From DATGLG01 sp035294245 (lineage in GTDB: Bacteria; Pseudomonadota; Alphaproteobacteria; JACZXZ01), in assembly GCA_035294245.1 (NCBI GenBank), contig DATGLG010000060.1:1-7315 (forward strand): a stretch of 7,315 nt of DNA. The letters are read 5' to 3'. Numbering within the stretch: the stretch's first letter is position 1; each line of letters starts with the position of its first letter. This document shows positions 1 to 4,915 of the stretch, in pieces. A program made the position numbers and the translations under genes. Below the pieces are notes generated by a model. It did not search any database. It saw only the letters and a program-made list of their open reading frames with translations, and was not told the origin of the DNA.

Positions 1-39
1 GTCCAGAAACCTGGCCACAAAACGAATACGCTCATCCAT
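1..39 (-). CDS. IS481-like transposase, N-terminal fragment cut by the window edge
   Basis: Only the first 13 codons are visible, reading MDERIRFVARFLD on the minus strand from an ATG at 39. This matches the typical opening of IS481-family transposases (MDER..FV.R.L), which lead into a helix-turn-helix and then a DDE integrase core; both would lie outside this window. The start is supported by an AAGGAG Shine-Dalgarno sequence about nine bases upstream. Whether the gene is intact cannot be judged. The family call rests on 13 residues plus the repeated terminal sequence behind it, so it is a recognition-based inference. Confidence 0.65.
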   Translation of the reverse strand, partial: MDERIRFVARFLD

Positions 40-90
40 TGGGCGACACTCCTTCCACGGCATCCCCGGCTCCCCCCGAAAATGCCCAAA

Positions 91-134
91 GTGTTACCCA
101 TGTCTCCGGTATGAAGTGTCACCTATGTCTCGGG
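91..134. repeat. Two tandem 19-bp imperfect repeats in the IS end
   Basis: GTGTTACCCATGTCTCCGG at 91-109 and GTGTCACCTATGTCTCGGG at 116-134 differ at three positions and are spaced 25 bp apart. Subterminal repeats of this kind commonly serve as transposase-binding sites in IS481- and IS21-like elements. That function is inferred. Confidence 0.75.
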
Positions 135-168
135 AAGCACAGCCGGTCCGACCCTGCCCATATCAGGC

Positions 169-597
169 TCATTGAGCCGGCTCTCGCCAATCCAAATCGG
201 GAAAGCGGGCATAGTCGCGGTCGCAAGTGACCCAGGTGCAGCCGTGCTCGATAGCAAGGGCGGCAAACCAAGCATCCGTCATGCGGGGGCCTCGGGTACC
301 CGTGGCGGTGCAGAGCCGCCTGAATATCGCCCAATGTCGCGCGCCGGGCCGGACGATCTCGCAGTGCGGCTGGCTCAGGAGCGCGTCACAATAAGCGAAG
401 ACCTCAGCGATCGGGCTGGGTTGCCTGAATATCCGAGGATTGGTCGTAATTCGCGCCACGGCGCTCAGCGCAAGCGGCGACACGCCGAACTGCGCGTCGC
501 CGGTGACGACCTTATCAAGCCAAGGCTTACAGATCGCGTGCCGCGCGGAATCCTTGCGAAAGGCGTATATCAGCACACTAACGTCGGGCACGATCAC
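169..597 (-). CDS. vapC: VapC-type PIN-domain ribonuclease toxin
   Basis: This is a 142-residue PIN-domain endoribonuclease, the toxin of a type II toxin-antitoxin pair. It is expected to cut RNA (tRNA or rRNA in studied VapCs) in a Mg-dependent way in the cytoplasm. The chain opens with MIVPDVSVLIYAF (Asp5), carries TDAWFAALAIEHG (Asp108) and ends with VTCDRDYARFP (Asp126, Asp128), the acidic metal site. The Glu that many PIN domains carry near residue 45 is absent (LSAVARI), which appears usual for this VapC subgroup with its NPRIF motif. Translation starts at a GTG that overlaps the vapB stop as GTGA, so the two genes are translationally coupled. Length and C-terminus are normal for the family, so it looks intact despite the insertion-sequence end about 28 bases downstream. 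Confidence 0.93.
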   Translation of the reverse strand: MIVPDVSVLIYAFRKDSARHAICKPWLDKVVTGDAQFGVSPLALSAVARITTNPRIFRQPSPIAEVFAYCDALLSQPHCEIVRPGARHWAIFRRLCTATGTRGPRMTDAWFAALAIEHGCTWVTCDRDYARFPDLDWREPAQ

Positions 598-860
598 GTG
601 AGGCGCCCGACGTGGTCCTGATCCTCCATCTCCTGCAACGCGGACGTCTCGTTCAAGTCGACCCCTGGCATCAAGCCTCCCGATGCCGTGCTCACAGGGG
701 GCAGCACTCGGTTAGCCTTGTCGGCAGGCGCCCGCTCGTTGAGAACGCGGCGCAGCCCATCCTCGATCAAGGACGTCAGCGAGCGCCCCTCGGCGGCGGC
801 CTTCCGCTTGGCGCGCCGGATCAGATCGTCGGGAAGACGGACGGTGGTTCGCTCAACCAT
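594..860 (-). CDS. vapB: VapB-type ribbon-helix-helix antitoxin
   Basis: This 88-residue antitoxin neutralises VapC and represses its own operon. The N-terminus (VERTTVRLPDDLIRRAKRKA, residues 2-21, followed by SLTSLIEDGLRRVL) is a ribbon-helix-helix DNA-binding domain. The C-terminal tail (SGGLMPGVDLNETSAL) is the typical toxin-wrapping segment found in partners of this VapC subgroup. I start it at the ATG at 860, because the ribbon strand then falls right at the N-terminus as in relatives. An in-frame ATG at 872 and a TTG at 911 exist, but they would place the start inside or upstream of the promoter. No convincing Shine-Dalgarno sequence precedes 860. With a -10 box ending at 868, the mRNA may be leaderless. 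Confidence 0.92.
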   Translation of the reverse strand: MVERTTVRLPDDLIRRAKRKAAAEGRSLTSLIEDGLRRVLNERAPADKANRVLPPVSTASGGLMPGVDLNETSALQEMEDQDHVGRLT

Positions 861-896
861 ATGTCTTGACATATGTTTAACGTGTCTGTATGTCAA
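858..896 (-). promoter_or_regulatory. vapBC promoter and self-operator
   Basis: On the minus strand a perfect -35 TTGACA (896-891) is followed after 17 bases by TATGTC (873-868), a weaker -10. A perfect 8-bp inverted repeat, CATATGTC-TT-GACATATG, spans 858-875. It covers both the -10 and the vapB start codon. A third copy of the half-site (TTGACATA, 896-889) coincides with the -35. This is the expected layout for a ribbon-helix-helix repressor operator. The repeats are directly seen; binding is inferred. Confidence 0.75.
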
Positions 897-907
897 GGCT
901 GTTCCTT

Positions 908-1354
908 TCAATCCTCGAGCGAATACTCGATGTATTCCTTGATCTCTTTGATGCCCTCGCCGGCACCGAGGGCGCCGAGGATGCTCTTGAGCAACGTATC
1001 AATGGCATCGATCACGCGACGCAGCGGGCCAATGCCGCCAAGCTGGAGATACCGCCCGTAGAGGAAGCGCACAACCGTGAGCTTGAAGCGGAGTTGCGCC
1101 CCATAGAGGCCGTGATCGCGGATCTGCGCCTCGCCGAGCTCGCGGGTGGCCCGCGCCACGCGCTCGAACTCGGGATAGGCCTCCGCCCAGGCGGCTCGCA
1201 TCTCCAGAAGCAGCTCCTCGTGAAAAAGCGATTGGCCTCGCGGATCGCGATTGGTTTCGATGAGCTCGGCAAGGAAGTCGCGCGCCGCGATGACGAACGC
1301 GCCGAGCGCGCGCCGGCTGTCGCCACCCTCATAGACCGGGAAATCGACCGGCAT
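908..1354 (-). CDS. Conserved-looking protein of unknown function, helical
   Basis: I do not recognise this 148-residue protein. It is cytoplasmic by appearance (no signal peptide or membrane segment), rich in charged residues and predicted by eye to be mostly helical. The middle (LRFKLTVVRFLYGRYLQLGGIG, about residues 89-110) is amphipathic, and the C-terminus (about 114-148) reads as a helix with a glycine hinge (LGALGAGEGIKEIKEYIEYSLED). The ATG at 1354 follows a G-rich stretch (GGGGG) eight or so bases upstream. GC-rich third positions favour this frame over the open frame on the plus strand. It sits 98 nt downstream of the sensor kinase, in the same direction, and ends 47 nt before vapB. 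The vapBC promoter lies in that gap, so it is unlikely to belong to the toxin-antitoxin unit. It could be a distal member of the kinase operon. Confidence 0.72.
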   Translation of the reverse strand: MPVDFPVYEGGDSRRALGAFVIAARDFLAELIETNRDPRGQSLFHEELLLEMRAAWAEAYPEFERVARATRELGEAQIRDHGLYGAQLRFKLTVVRFLYGRYLQLGGIGPLRRVIDAIDTLLKSILGALGAGEGIKEIKEYIEYSLED

Positions 1355-1452
1355 TGATACCCCCGCCCTGGCCGCGCTCCCCTCGCTTACGGAGTCGCCG
1401 TCGCGTTACGATAGCACGAGCCTGCAATGCGCGAAGAGCCGACGGGCAGCCG

Positions 1453-2991
1453 CTATGCCGTCGCCGCCGAGCGTCGCCCCAAGACGCGCGCGGTCGGAAA
1501 GCGGGCCGTGACGACGGTGCCGCGCCCGGGCGCGCTCTCGATCACGAAAGCGCCGCCATGGGCCTCGACCAGCTTCTTCGCCAGGGGAAGGCCAAGTCCG
1601 GTTCCCTGGTGCCGGCGGGCGAGCGAGGTCTCGATCTGCCCGAACGGCTCCATCGCCCGGGGGAGATCCTCGGGCGCAATCCCGACTCCCGTATCCGCGA
1701 CGGCGATCACGATCTCGCCGCTCCGGTCGAGGGCGCTGCGCATGGTGACAGAGCCGCCGGGATGGGTGAACTTGATTGCGTTCGACAACAGGTTGAGGAG
1801 GATCTGGCGCAGCGCTCTTTCCTCGCCGACAAGGAGCGGCAGCGGCTCGGGCATGTCAACCGCGAGGCTCAGCTCCGCGGAGCGCGCCTTCTCCTCCATG
1901 AGTTCGACGCTGCTGCGGATGATCTCGGCGATGTCGACCTCGGCCTCGGCCAAGGTAAAGCGGCCCGCCTCGATCTTGGAGAGATCGAGGATATCGCCGA
2001 TGAGCGCCAGGAGATGCTTGCCGCTCTCGTGGATGTTGCGCACATATTCGGCGTAATTGCCGTGGCCTACCGGCCCGAACAGCTCGCGGCGCATGATCTC
2101 GGAGAAGCCGATGATGGCATTGAGCGGCGTCCGCAGTTCGTGGCTCATATTCGAGAGGAAGTCGCTCTTGGCCCGGCTCGCCATCTCCGCCGCCTCCTTG
2201 GCCTGGCGCAGCTCCTGCTCGCGCTCCTTCAGCGCGGTGATGTCGACACGAATTCCGACGCTGCCGCCGTCGCGGGTCCGGCGCTCCCGCACCAGTGTCC
2301 ACCGCCCGTCGATATGCTGACGCTCGAAGGTCGCCGTCGGCGCCCGATGCATATGCAGCCGTGCCGCAAGCCATTGCTCCTCGCGCCCGATGGCGTCGAG
2401 ATAGAGACCGAGCTCAAGCTCGCGACGCACCAGCTCCTCGAAGCGCACGCCCGGCTCGATCAGATTCGCGATCTCGGGGTTGAGCCGACGATATTTGTCG
2501 TTGCAGAGCACGAGGCGGTCGTCGCGATCGAACAGGACGAAGCCTTCGGAAATGGCGTCGAGGGCCTCCAGAAGCTGCGCTTCGGCCAGCCCAAGGCGGC
2601 GCTCCGGCGGCGATCTCTTGAGCGCGTCGGCAAGCGCAGCCCCCAGCCGATCGGGTTTGTGGCGCAGGACGAGACCGCTTGCGCCCAGCGACATCAGCGC
2701 GGCGACCCGCTCCTCGCCGAGGCTGCCATCGGAGAGGAGGATGACCGGAATGCGGCGCTCCTGTCCGCGGATTTCGGCGAGGACTGCGTCCGAGGCGGCC
2801 GAGAACGCCGCGGGATCGTAGAGCACGGCGTCGCAGCCGCGCTGGAGTGTCACACGTAACGCCTCGAGCGATGTGATGAGCGTCCAGTCGAGATCGAGGC
2901 CGAGCGGCATCGAAGCCTCGACCGCGGGTCCCAAGGCCCCGTCGGGGTCGCCCAGGATCGCCAGGCGCAAGGGCCTCTTCCCAGCAGTCAT
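1453..2991 (-). CDS. Soluble hybrid sensor histidine kinase (receiver-PAS-HisKA-HATPase)
   Basis: This is a 512-residue sensor kinase of two-component signalling. Residues 8-125 look like a receiver domain: an acidic Asp15 after the first strand, candidate phospho-Asp59 in DAVLYDP, Ser87 in VILLSDG and Lys112 in LRHKP. Residues 138-255 are a PAS domain (AISEGFVLFDRDDRLVLCN), followed by a short coiled coil to about 275. The HisKA domain carries the phospho-acceptor His284 in SHELRTPLNAIIGFSE. The ATP-binding domain has the N box (NLLSNAIKF, 400-408), G1 (DTGVGI, 433-438), Phe450 and G2 (GTGLGL, 463-468). All catalytic motifs are present. No membrane segment is visible, so it should sense something in the cytoplasm. 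The ATG at 2991 follows GGAGGG with a six-base gap. No response regulator gene is in the window, so it is an orphan here. Its signal is unknown; the PAS pocket shows no diagnostic cofactor residues to my eye. Confidence 0.96.
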   Translation of the reverse strand: MTAGKRPLRLAILGDPDGALGPAVEASMPLGLDLDWTLITSLEALRVTLQRGCDAVLYDPAAFSAASDAVLAEIRGQERRIPVILLSDGSLGEERVAALMSLGASGLVLRHKPDRLGAALADALKRSPPERRLGLAEAQLLEALDAISEGFVLFDRDDRLVLCNDKYRRLNPEIANLIEPGVRFEELVRRELELGLYLDAIGREEQWLAARLHMHRAPTATFERQHIDGRWTLVRERRTRDGGSVGIRVDITALKEREQELRQAKEAAEMASRAKSDFLSNMSHELRTPLNAIIGFSEIMRRELFGPVGHGNYAEYVRNIHESGKHLLALIGDILDLSKIEAGRFTLAEAEVDIAEIIRSSVELMEEKARSAELSLAVDMPEPLPLLVGEERALRQILLNLLSNAIKFTHPGGSVTMRSALDRSGEIVIAVADTGVGIAPEDLPRAMEPFGQIETSLARRHQGTGLGLPLAKKLVEAHGGAFVIESAPGRGTVVTARFPTARVLGRRSAATA

Positions 2992-3002
2992 TCCGTCCCT
3001 CC

Positions 3003-3027
3003 GGGCCGGATCGGCCGGCTTCGGCCC
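3003..3027 (-). other. GC-rich hairpin just upstream of the kinase ribosome-binding site
   Basis: GGGCCG (3003-3008) and CGGCCC (3022-3027) form a 6-bp inverted repeat around a 13-base loop that itself contains GGCCGG. It lies in the 95-nt gap between the bufferin-like gene and the kinase and abuts the kinase Shine-Dalgarno sequence. There is no T-run, so a Rho-independent terminator is not supported. It might dampen read-through or translation, or may simply reflect high GC. Confidence 0.35.
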
Positions 3028-3086
3028 AAGCTTTCCAGATGGCCGTTAACGAGAGATTGCCGGGATTCCGAGAGGGGGTGGCGACG

Positions 3087-3395
3087 TCAGGACTTCGGCG
3101 GCGCCTTGGGAGGCGTCAGGCTGCCGCCATAGACCTTCACGCAGGAGCCCGCCGGGACATAGACCCAGGCCAGGCCGTTTGCATCCTTGCCGCCCTGGTC
3201 GCTGAGCGCCGGATTGCTCGGCACTCCCGTGCTCGCCGATTGCGCGCAGGTCGCGATGTCGGCGCCGCAGGTCACGAGGTCCTTGGCCGCGACATAGCAT
3301 CTCTCCCCCGCCGACGGGTCGTGTCCGCCATCGGCCCAAGCAACCGTTGTCATTGCCGTCGCCAAGGCGCCGGCCAGCAGGAGCGTGTTGTTCAT
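3087..3395 (-). CDS. DUF2282/bufferin-like (BufA-type) secreted four-cysteine precursor peptide
   Basis: This 102-residue exported protein resembles the DUF2282 family. Members are now described as bufferins: ribosomally made periplasmic copper-binding peptides whose cysteines are modified by an MNIO (DUF692) enzyme. Seen: a signal peptide (MNNTLLLAGALATAMTTVAWA) with an AWA cleavage site after residue 21, then four cysteines at 33 (ERCYVAAKD), 43, 50 (TCAQSA) and 85 (VPAGSCVKV), and a Pro/Lys tail. CY.VAK..., the cysteine order and the W.YVPAG.C block are the family hallmarks. The C50-C85 spacer is longer than in the members I recall. The ATG at 3395 is chosen because AAGGA lies eight bases upstream; an ATG at 3404 overlaps that Shine-Dalgarno sequence, and a longer frame reaches 3476. 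No DUF692, DUF2063 or DoxX partner gene is in the window. A small periplasmic protein of other function remains possible. Confidence 0.82.
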   Translation of the reverse strand: MNNTLLLAGALATAMTTVAWADGGHDPSAGERCYVAAKDLVTCGADIATCAQSASTGVPSNPALSDQGGKDANGLAWVYVPAGSCVKVYGGSLTPPKAPPKS

Positions 3396-3403
3396 CGCCG
3401 CCA

Positions 3404-3408
3404 TCCTT
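3404..3408 (-). promoter_or_regulatory. Ribosome-binding site deciding the bufferin-like start
   Basis: AAGGA on the minus strand lies eight bases from the ATG at 3395. The alternative ATG at 3404 overlaps this motif and so cannot use it. Confidence 0.7.
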
Positions 3409-3448
3409 TCAGAGGGCTTAAAATAACGTGTAGATCTCCTTCCCGCAA

Positions 3449-3477
3449 CCACGCCTCGAGGTGTGGCGGCGGTCACA
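3449..3477 (-). promoter_or_regulatory. Palindrome and possible ECF-type promoter upstream of the bufferin-like gene
   Basis: An 18-bp near-perfect palindrome, CCACGCCTC-GAGGTGTGG (3449-3466, one mismatch), lies about 55 bases upstream of the start codon. On the minus strand TGTGACC (3477-3471) and CGTGG (3453-3449) are 17 bases apart. That resembles the AAC/ACC-plus-CGT layout of ECF sigma-factor promoters, which control many bufferin genes. The palindrome is seen; the promoter reading is tentative. Confidence 0.35.
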
Positions 3478-3496
3478 GAATTTTCACTTCCGTTGC

Positions 3497-3510
3497 GCTA
3501 TCCAGATAGC
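3497..3510. repeat. Small perfect inverted repeat in the divergent intergenic region
   Basis: GCTATC-CA-GATAGC is a perfect 6-bp inverted repeat with a 2-bp centre. It lies between the divergent bufferin-like gene (start 3395) and the membrane-protein gene (start 3615). It could be a regulator site for either direction, but nothing else supports this. Confidence 0.35.
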
Positions 3511-3614
3511 AAACCTTCGGCGCAGCAGCGAAGGACCGCGCAGGCTTCGCCGGAATCGCGCGTATGTCGTCATGGGAATCGCGGGCGTGGAGACCAGATC
3601 CGGATGAGGACGTC

Positions 3615-3962
3615 ATGAAGGTCGTCGCCGCAATCGGAGTCGGGATGCTCGTCGCCGCCATCGTCGCCTTCGAGGTCACCGTCGGCGATCCGCCGACGAC
3701 ACCCGCGCTCGGCATGGCCGCCGGGCTCTTTGCCGGCGCGGCCGTCTACGATCTGCTGGCGGGCTTCATCGCCTATTTCGCGCCATTATGGATCGCGCTC
3801 TCGCGCTCGCACCCGGACGCGGCGCTCATCGCCGTGGTCAATCTCATCTTCGGCTGGACGGTCATCGGCTGGCTGGCGGCGATGATCTGGGCCCTTTCGC
3901 GGCTGCCGCGGCCTGCGCCAGCCGCCGAGGACGCGTTGGCGCCGTTCGAGTCCCGCTCCTGA
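3615..3962 (+). CDS. Small membrane protein, superinfection-immunity (PF14373-like) family
   Basis: This 115-residue inner-membrane protein has three likely membrane segments (about 3-21, 33-61 and 70-94) and a short Pro/Ala-rich, acidic tail. The block from YFAPLWIALSRSHPDA into VVNLIFGWTVIGW and the closing MIWAL matches the 'superinfection immunity protein' family named after phage T4 Imm. In most bacteria that family is chromosomal and has no proven role, so an anti-phage function should not be assumed. The start at 3615 follows GAGGA with a four-base gap; an in-frame ATG at 3564 would add a polar 17-residue leader ahead of the first membrane helix and is less likely. Its stop overlaps the next start by one base (TGATG), so the lipoprotein gene is translationally coupled. 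Confidence 0.85.
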   Translation: MKVVAAIGVGMLVAAIVAFEVTVGDPPTTPALGMAAGLFAGAAVYDLLAGFIAYFAPLWIALSRSHPDAALIAVVNLIFGWTVIGWLAAMIWALSRLPRPAPAAEDALAPFESRS

Positions 3963-4384
3963 TGGAGACGGCGCCTGCAAGGTCTTCCGCGGGCCCCCTC
4001 CTCGCGGCACTGCTCATCGCAGGTTGCGGCGCCGATACAAACCGCGCCGATCCGCGCACGGCTCTTGTCGGCATGAGCGAGGCGCAACTCGTGCTTTGCG
4101 TCGGCGCGCCGCAGCAGACGCTCGCCGCCGGTGATCGTCGCTACCTCGTCTATCACACCAATGGCGTTCTCCATCCGGGCTATCTCGAAGGGCTTCCGTC
4201 GCAGCTCCCGCTGCTGGGCACGCTGCCCTCCAGCAAGTCGGGGACGAAGGTGCAATGCGATGCGACCTTCGTCCTCAGGAACGGCGCCGTCGAAGCCGTC
4301 AACCTGCGCACCGATCCGCCGCAAGACGCGGCGCACACCGGCGAGATTTGCACGCCACTGACGCGAAACTGCCCGCCCCGCTGA
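3962..4384 (+). CDS. Small lipoprotein of unknown function
   Basis: This 140-residue lipoprotein has an n-region with Arg7, a hydrophobic stretch (about 11-20) and the lipobox IAGC with Cys22. Gly at +2 suggests outer-membrane sorting. The mature part begins with a short polar linker. It then has LVGMSEAQLVLCVGAP (residues 35-50) and YLVYHTNG (61-68), a pattern like the small SmpA/BamE-type fold (GM....L....G.P). Further cysteines at 46, 99, 130 and 137 (EICTPLTRNC) may form disulfides in the periplasm. It starts inside the stop of the upstream membrane-protein gene (TGATG), so the two are probably made together. No specific function is recognised; the BamE resemblance is only a fold-level impression and it is not BamE itself. 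Confidence 0.82.
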   Translation: METAPARSSAGPLLAALLIAGCGADTNRADPRTALVGMSEAQLVLCVGAPQQTLAAGDRRYLVYHTNGVLHPGYLEGLPSQLPLLGTLPSSKSGTKVQCDATFVLRNGAVEAVNLRTDPPQDAAHTGEICTPLTRNCPPR

Positions 4385-4460
4385 GAGCGGGCCGATATGT
4401 CACCGAGCTCTCGGGCGGTGGATCGGACTCGATCGCCTCTCCTCTTGTCGACTGTCTCCC

Positions 4461-4664
4461 TTATCGCCGAAGTTGCGGCCGCGGCTCGCCTTGCGACAAC
4501 AGCGCCTTGCATGCGACCATCACGCGCATCCAGTTGGCGCGGCCTTCCACGTCTCCCGCTTCAAGCAGGGTGTGCGCCCATTTCGACGCATAGACGGGCG
4601 CGGCTTCTCCAATCTTGTCGACGAGCAGATTCGCGGTCTCCCATATCTCCCCGCGGCCTTCCAT
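4461..4664 (-). CDS. Small protein of unknown function, helical (DUF6961-like)
   Basis: A 67-residue soluble protein, MEGRGEIWETANLLVDKIGE followed by WAHTLLEAGDVEGRANWMRV. It resembles small alphaproteobacterial proteins of the pattern 'A..L....GE.A..YA...A..L...GD..G...W.R', which I recall as DUF6961-like. These are two or three short helices with no known role. The start at 4664 is decided by AAGGAGG six bases upstream. ATGs at 4670 and 4709 are in frame but badly placed for it. It converges on the lipoprotein gene, with a 76-base gap that holds no convincing terminator. Confidence 0.78.
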   Translation of the reverse strand: MEGRGEIWETANLLVDKIGEAAPVYASKWAHTLLEAGDVEGRANWMRVMVACKALLSQGEPRPQLRR

Positions 4665-4915
4665 TGACATCCTCCTTACGCTCTCTCGTATGCACGTTCG
4701 CGGAGTCAAAAGCTTCCGCCGCTTGCGGGCGGAGAGTCGCTTCGCGTCTGCCTTCCATGTGGGATGCGCAGTGGCCGCGGCAAGAGAAATTCCGTTCAGC
4801 TTTAAGGTAATTTTGGGACGGCGTCGTTACCGAGCGACGAAGCCGCGCGATCGATCCCATCGCGACGGCGCGACCGTAGGCGGCGCATCCAAGACTCGTG
4901 CTGCAGCGCGTCGTG
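4665..4915. other. Intergenic region between mtnA and the 67-residue gene
   Basis: This is 251 bases with no credible gene. It contains a hairpin TCCGCC-GGCGGA around 4715-4735 and a perfect 6-bp stem, CGCGAT (4846-4851) with ATCGCG (4859-4864), downstream of mtnA. It also holds a short AT-richer stretch near 4790-4815. No T-run follows the stems, so a Rho-independent terminator is not shown. A promoter for the 67-residue gene is expected here, but none stands out. Confidence 0.4.
4671..4677 (-). promoter_or_regulatory. Strong ribosome-binding site AAGGAGG
   Basis: AAGGAGG on the minus strand lies six bases from the ATG at 4664. It also abuts an in-frame ATG at 4670, which it therefore argues against. 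Confidence 0.8.

Larger units (their letters stand above)
1..141 (-). mobile_element. Left end of an IS481-like insertion sequence (partial)
   Basis: The first 141 bases read on the minus strand as the terminal region plus the transposase start of an insertion sequence. Seen: two imperfect direct repeats (91-109 and 116-134), a Shine-Dalgarno AAGGAG, and an open frame beginning at 39 that continues off the window. IS481-type elements typically have ends starting with TGT, and a TGTG lies at 141-138 on the minus strand, so I place the outer edge near 141. That boundary is inferred, because the other end and any target duplication are outside the window. The element stops about 28 bases beyond the end of the vapC toxin gene, which is left intact. 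Confidence 0.65.

Noticed and set aside
890..1357. 155-codon plus-strand frame opposite the unknown 148-residue gene
   Set aside because: The minus frame has a better start context and third-position GC. The plus product shows no recognisable pattern, though this call is not absolute.
1354..2859. Long open frame (501 codons) on the plus strand opposite the sensor kinase
   Set aside because: Composition is the usual antisense shadow of a GC-rich gene. The kinase on the other strand has every conserved motif.
3615..4384. Complete new anti-phage defence system
   Set aside because: The immunity-family name alone does not prove a defence role. No nuclease, NTPase or known defence effector is nearby apart from vapBC, which is on the other side of the kinase.
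4397..4810. 137-codon plus-strand frame across the intergenic region and the 67-residue gene
   Set aside because: Ser/Arg-rich shadow composition, no ribosome-binding site, and opposite a well-supported small gene.
4846..4864. Hairpin downstream of mtnA as a Rho-independent terminator
   Set aside because: The stem is real but short, and no T-run follows it on the minus strand.
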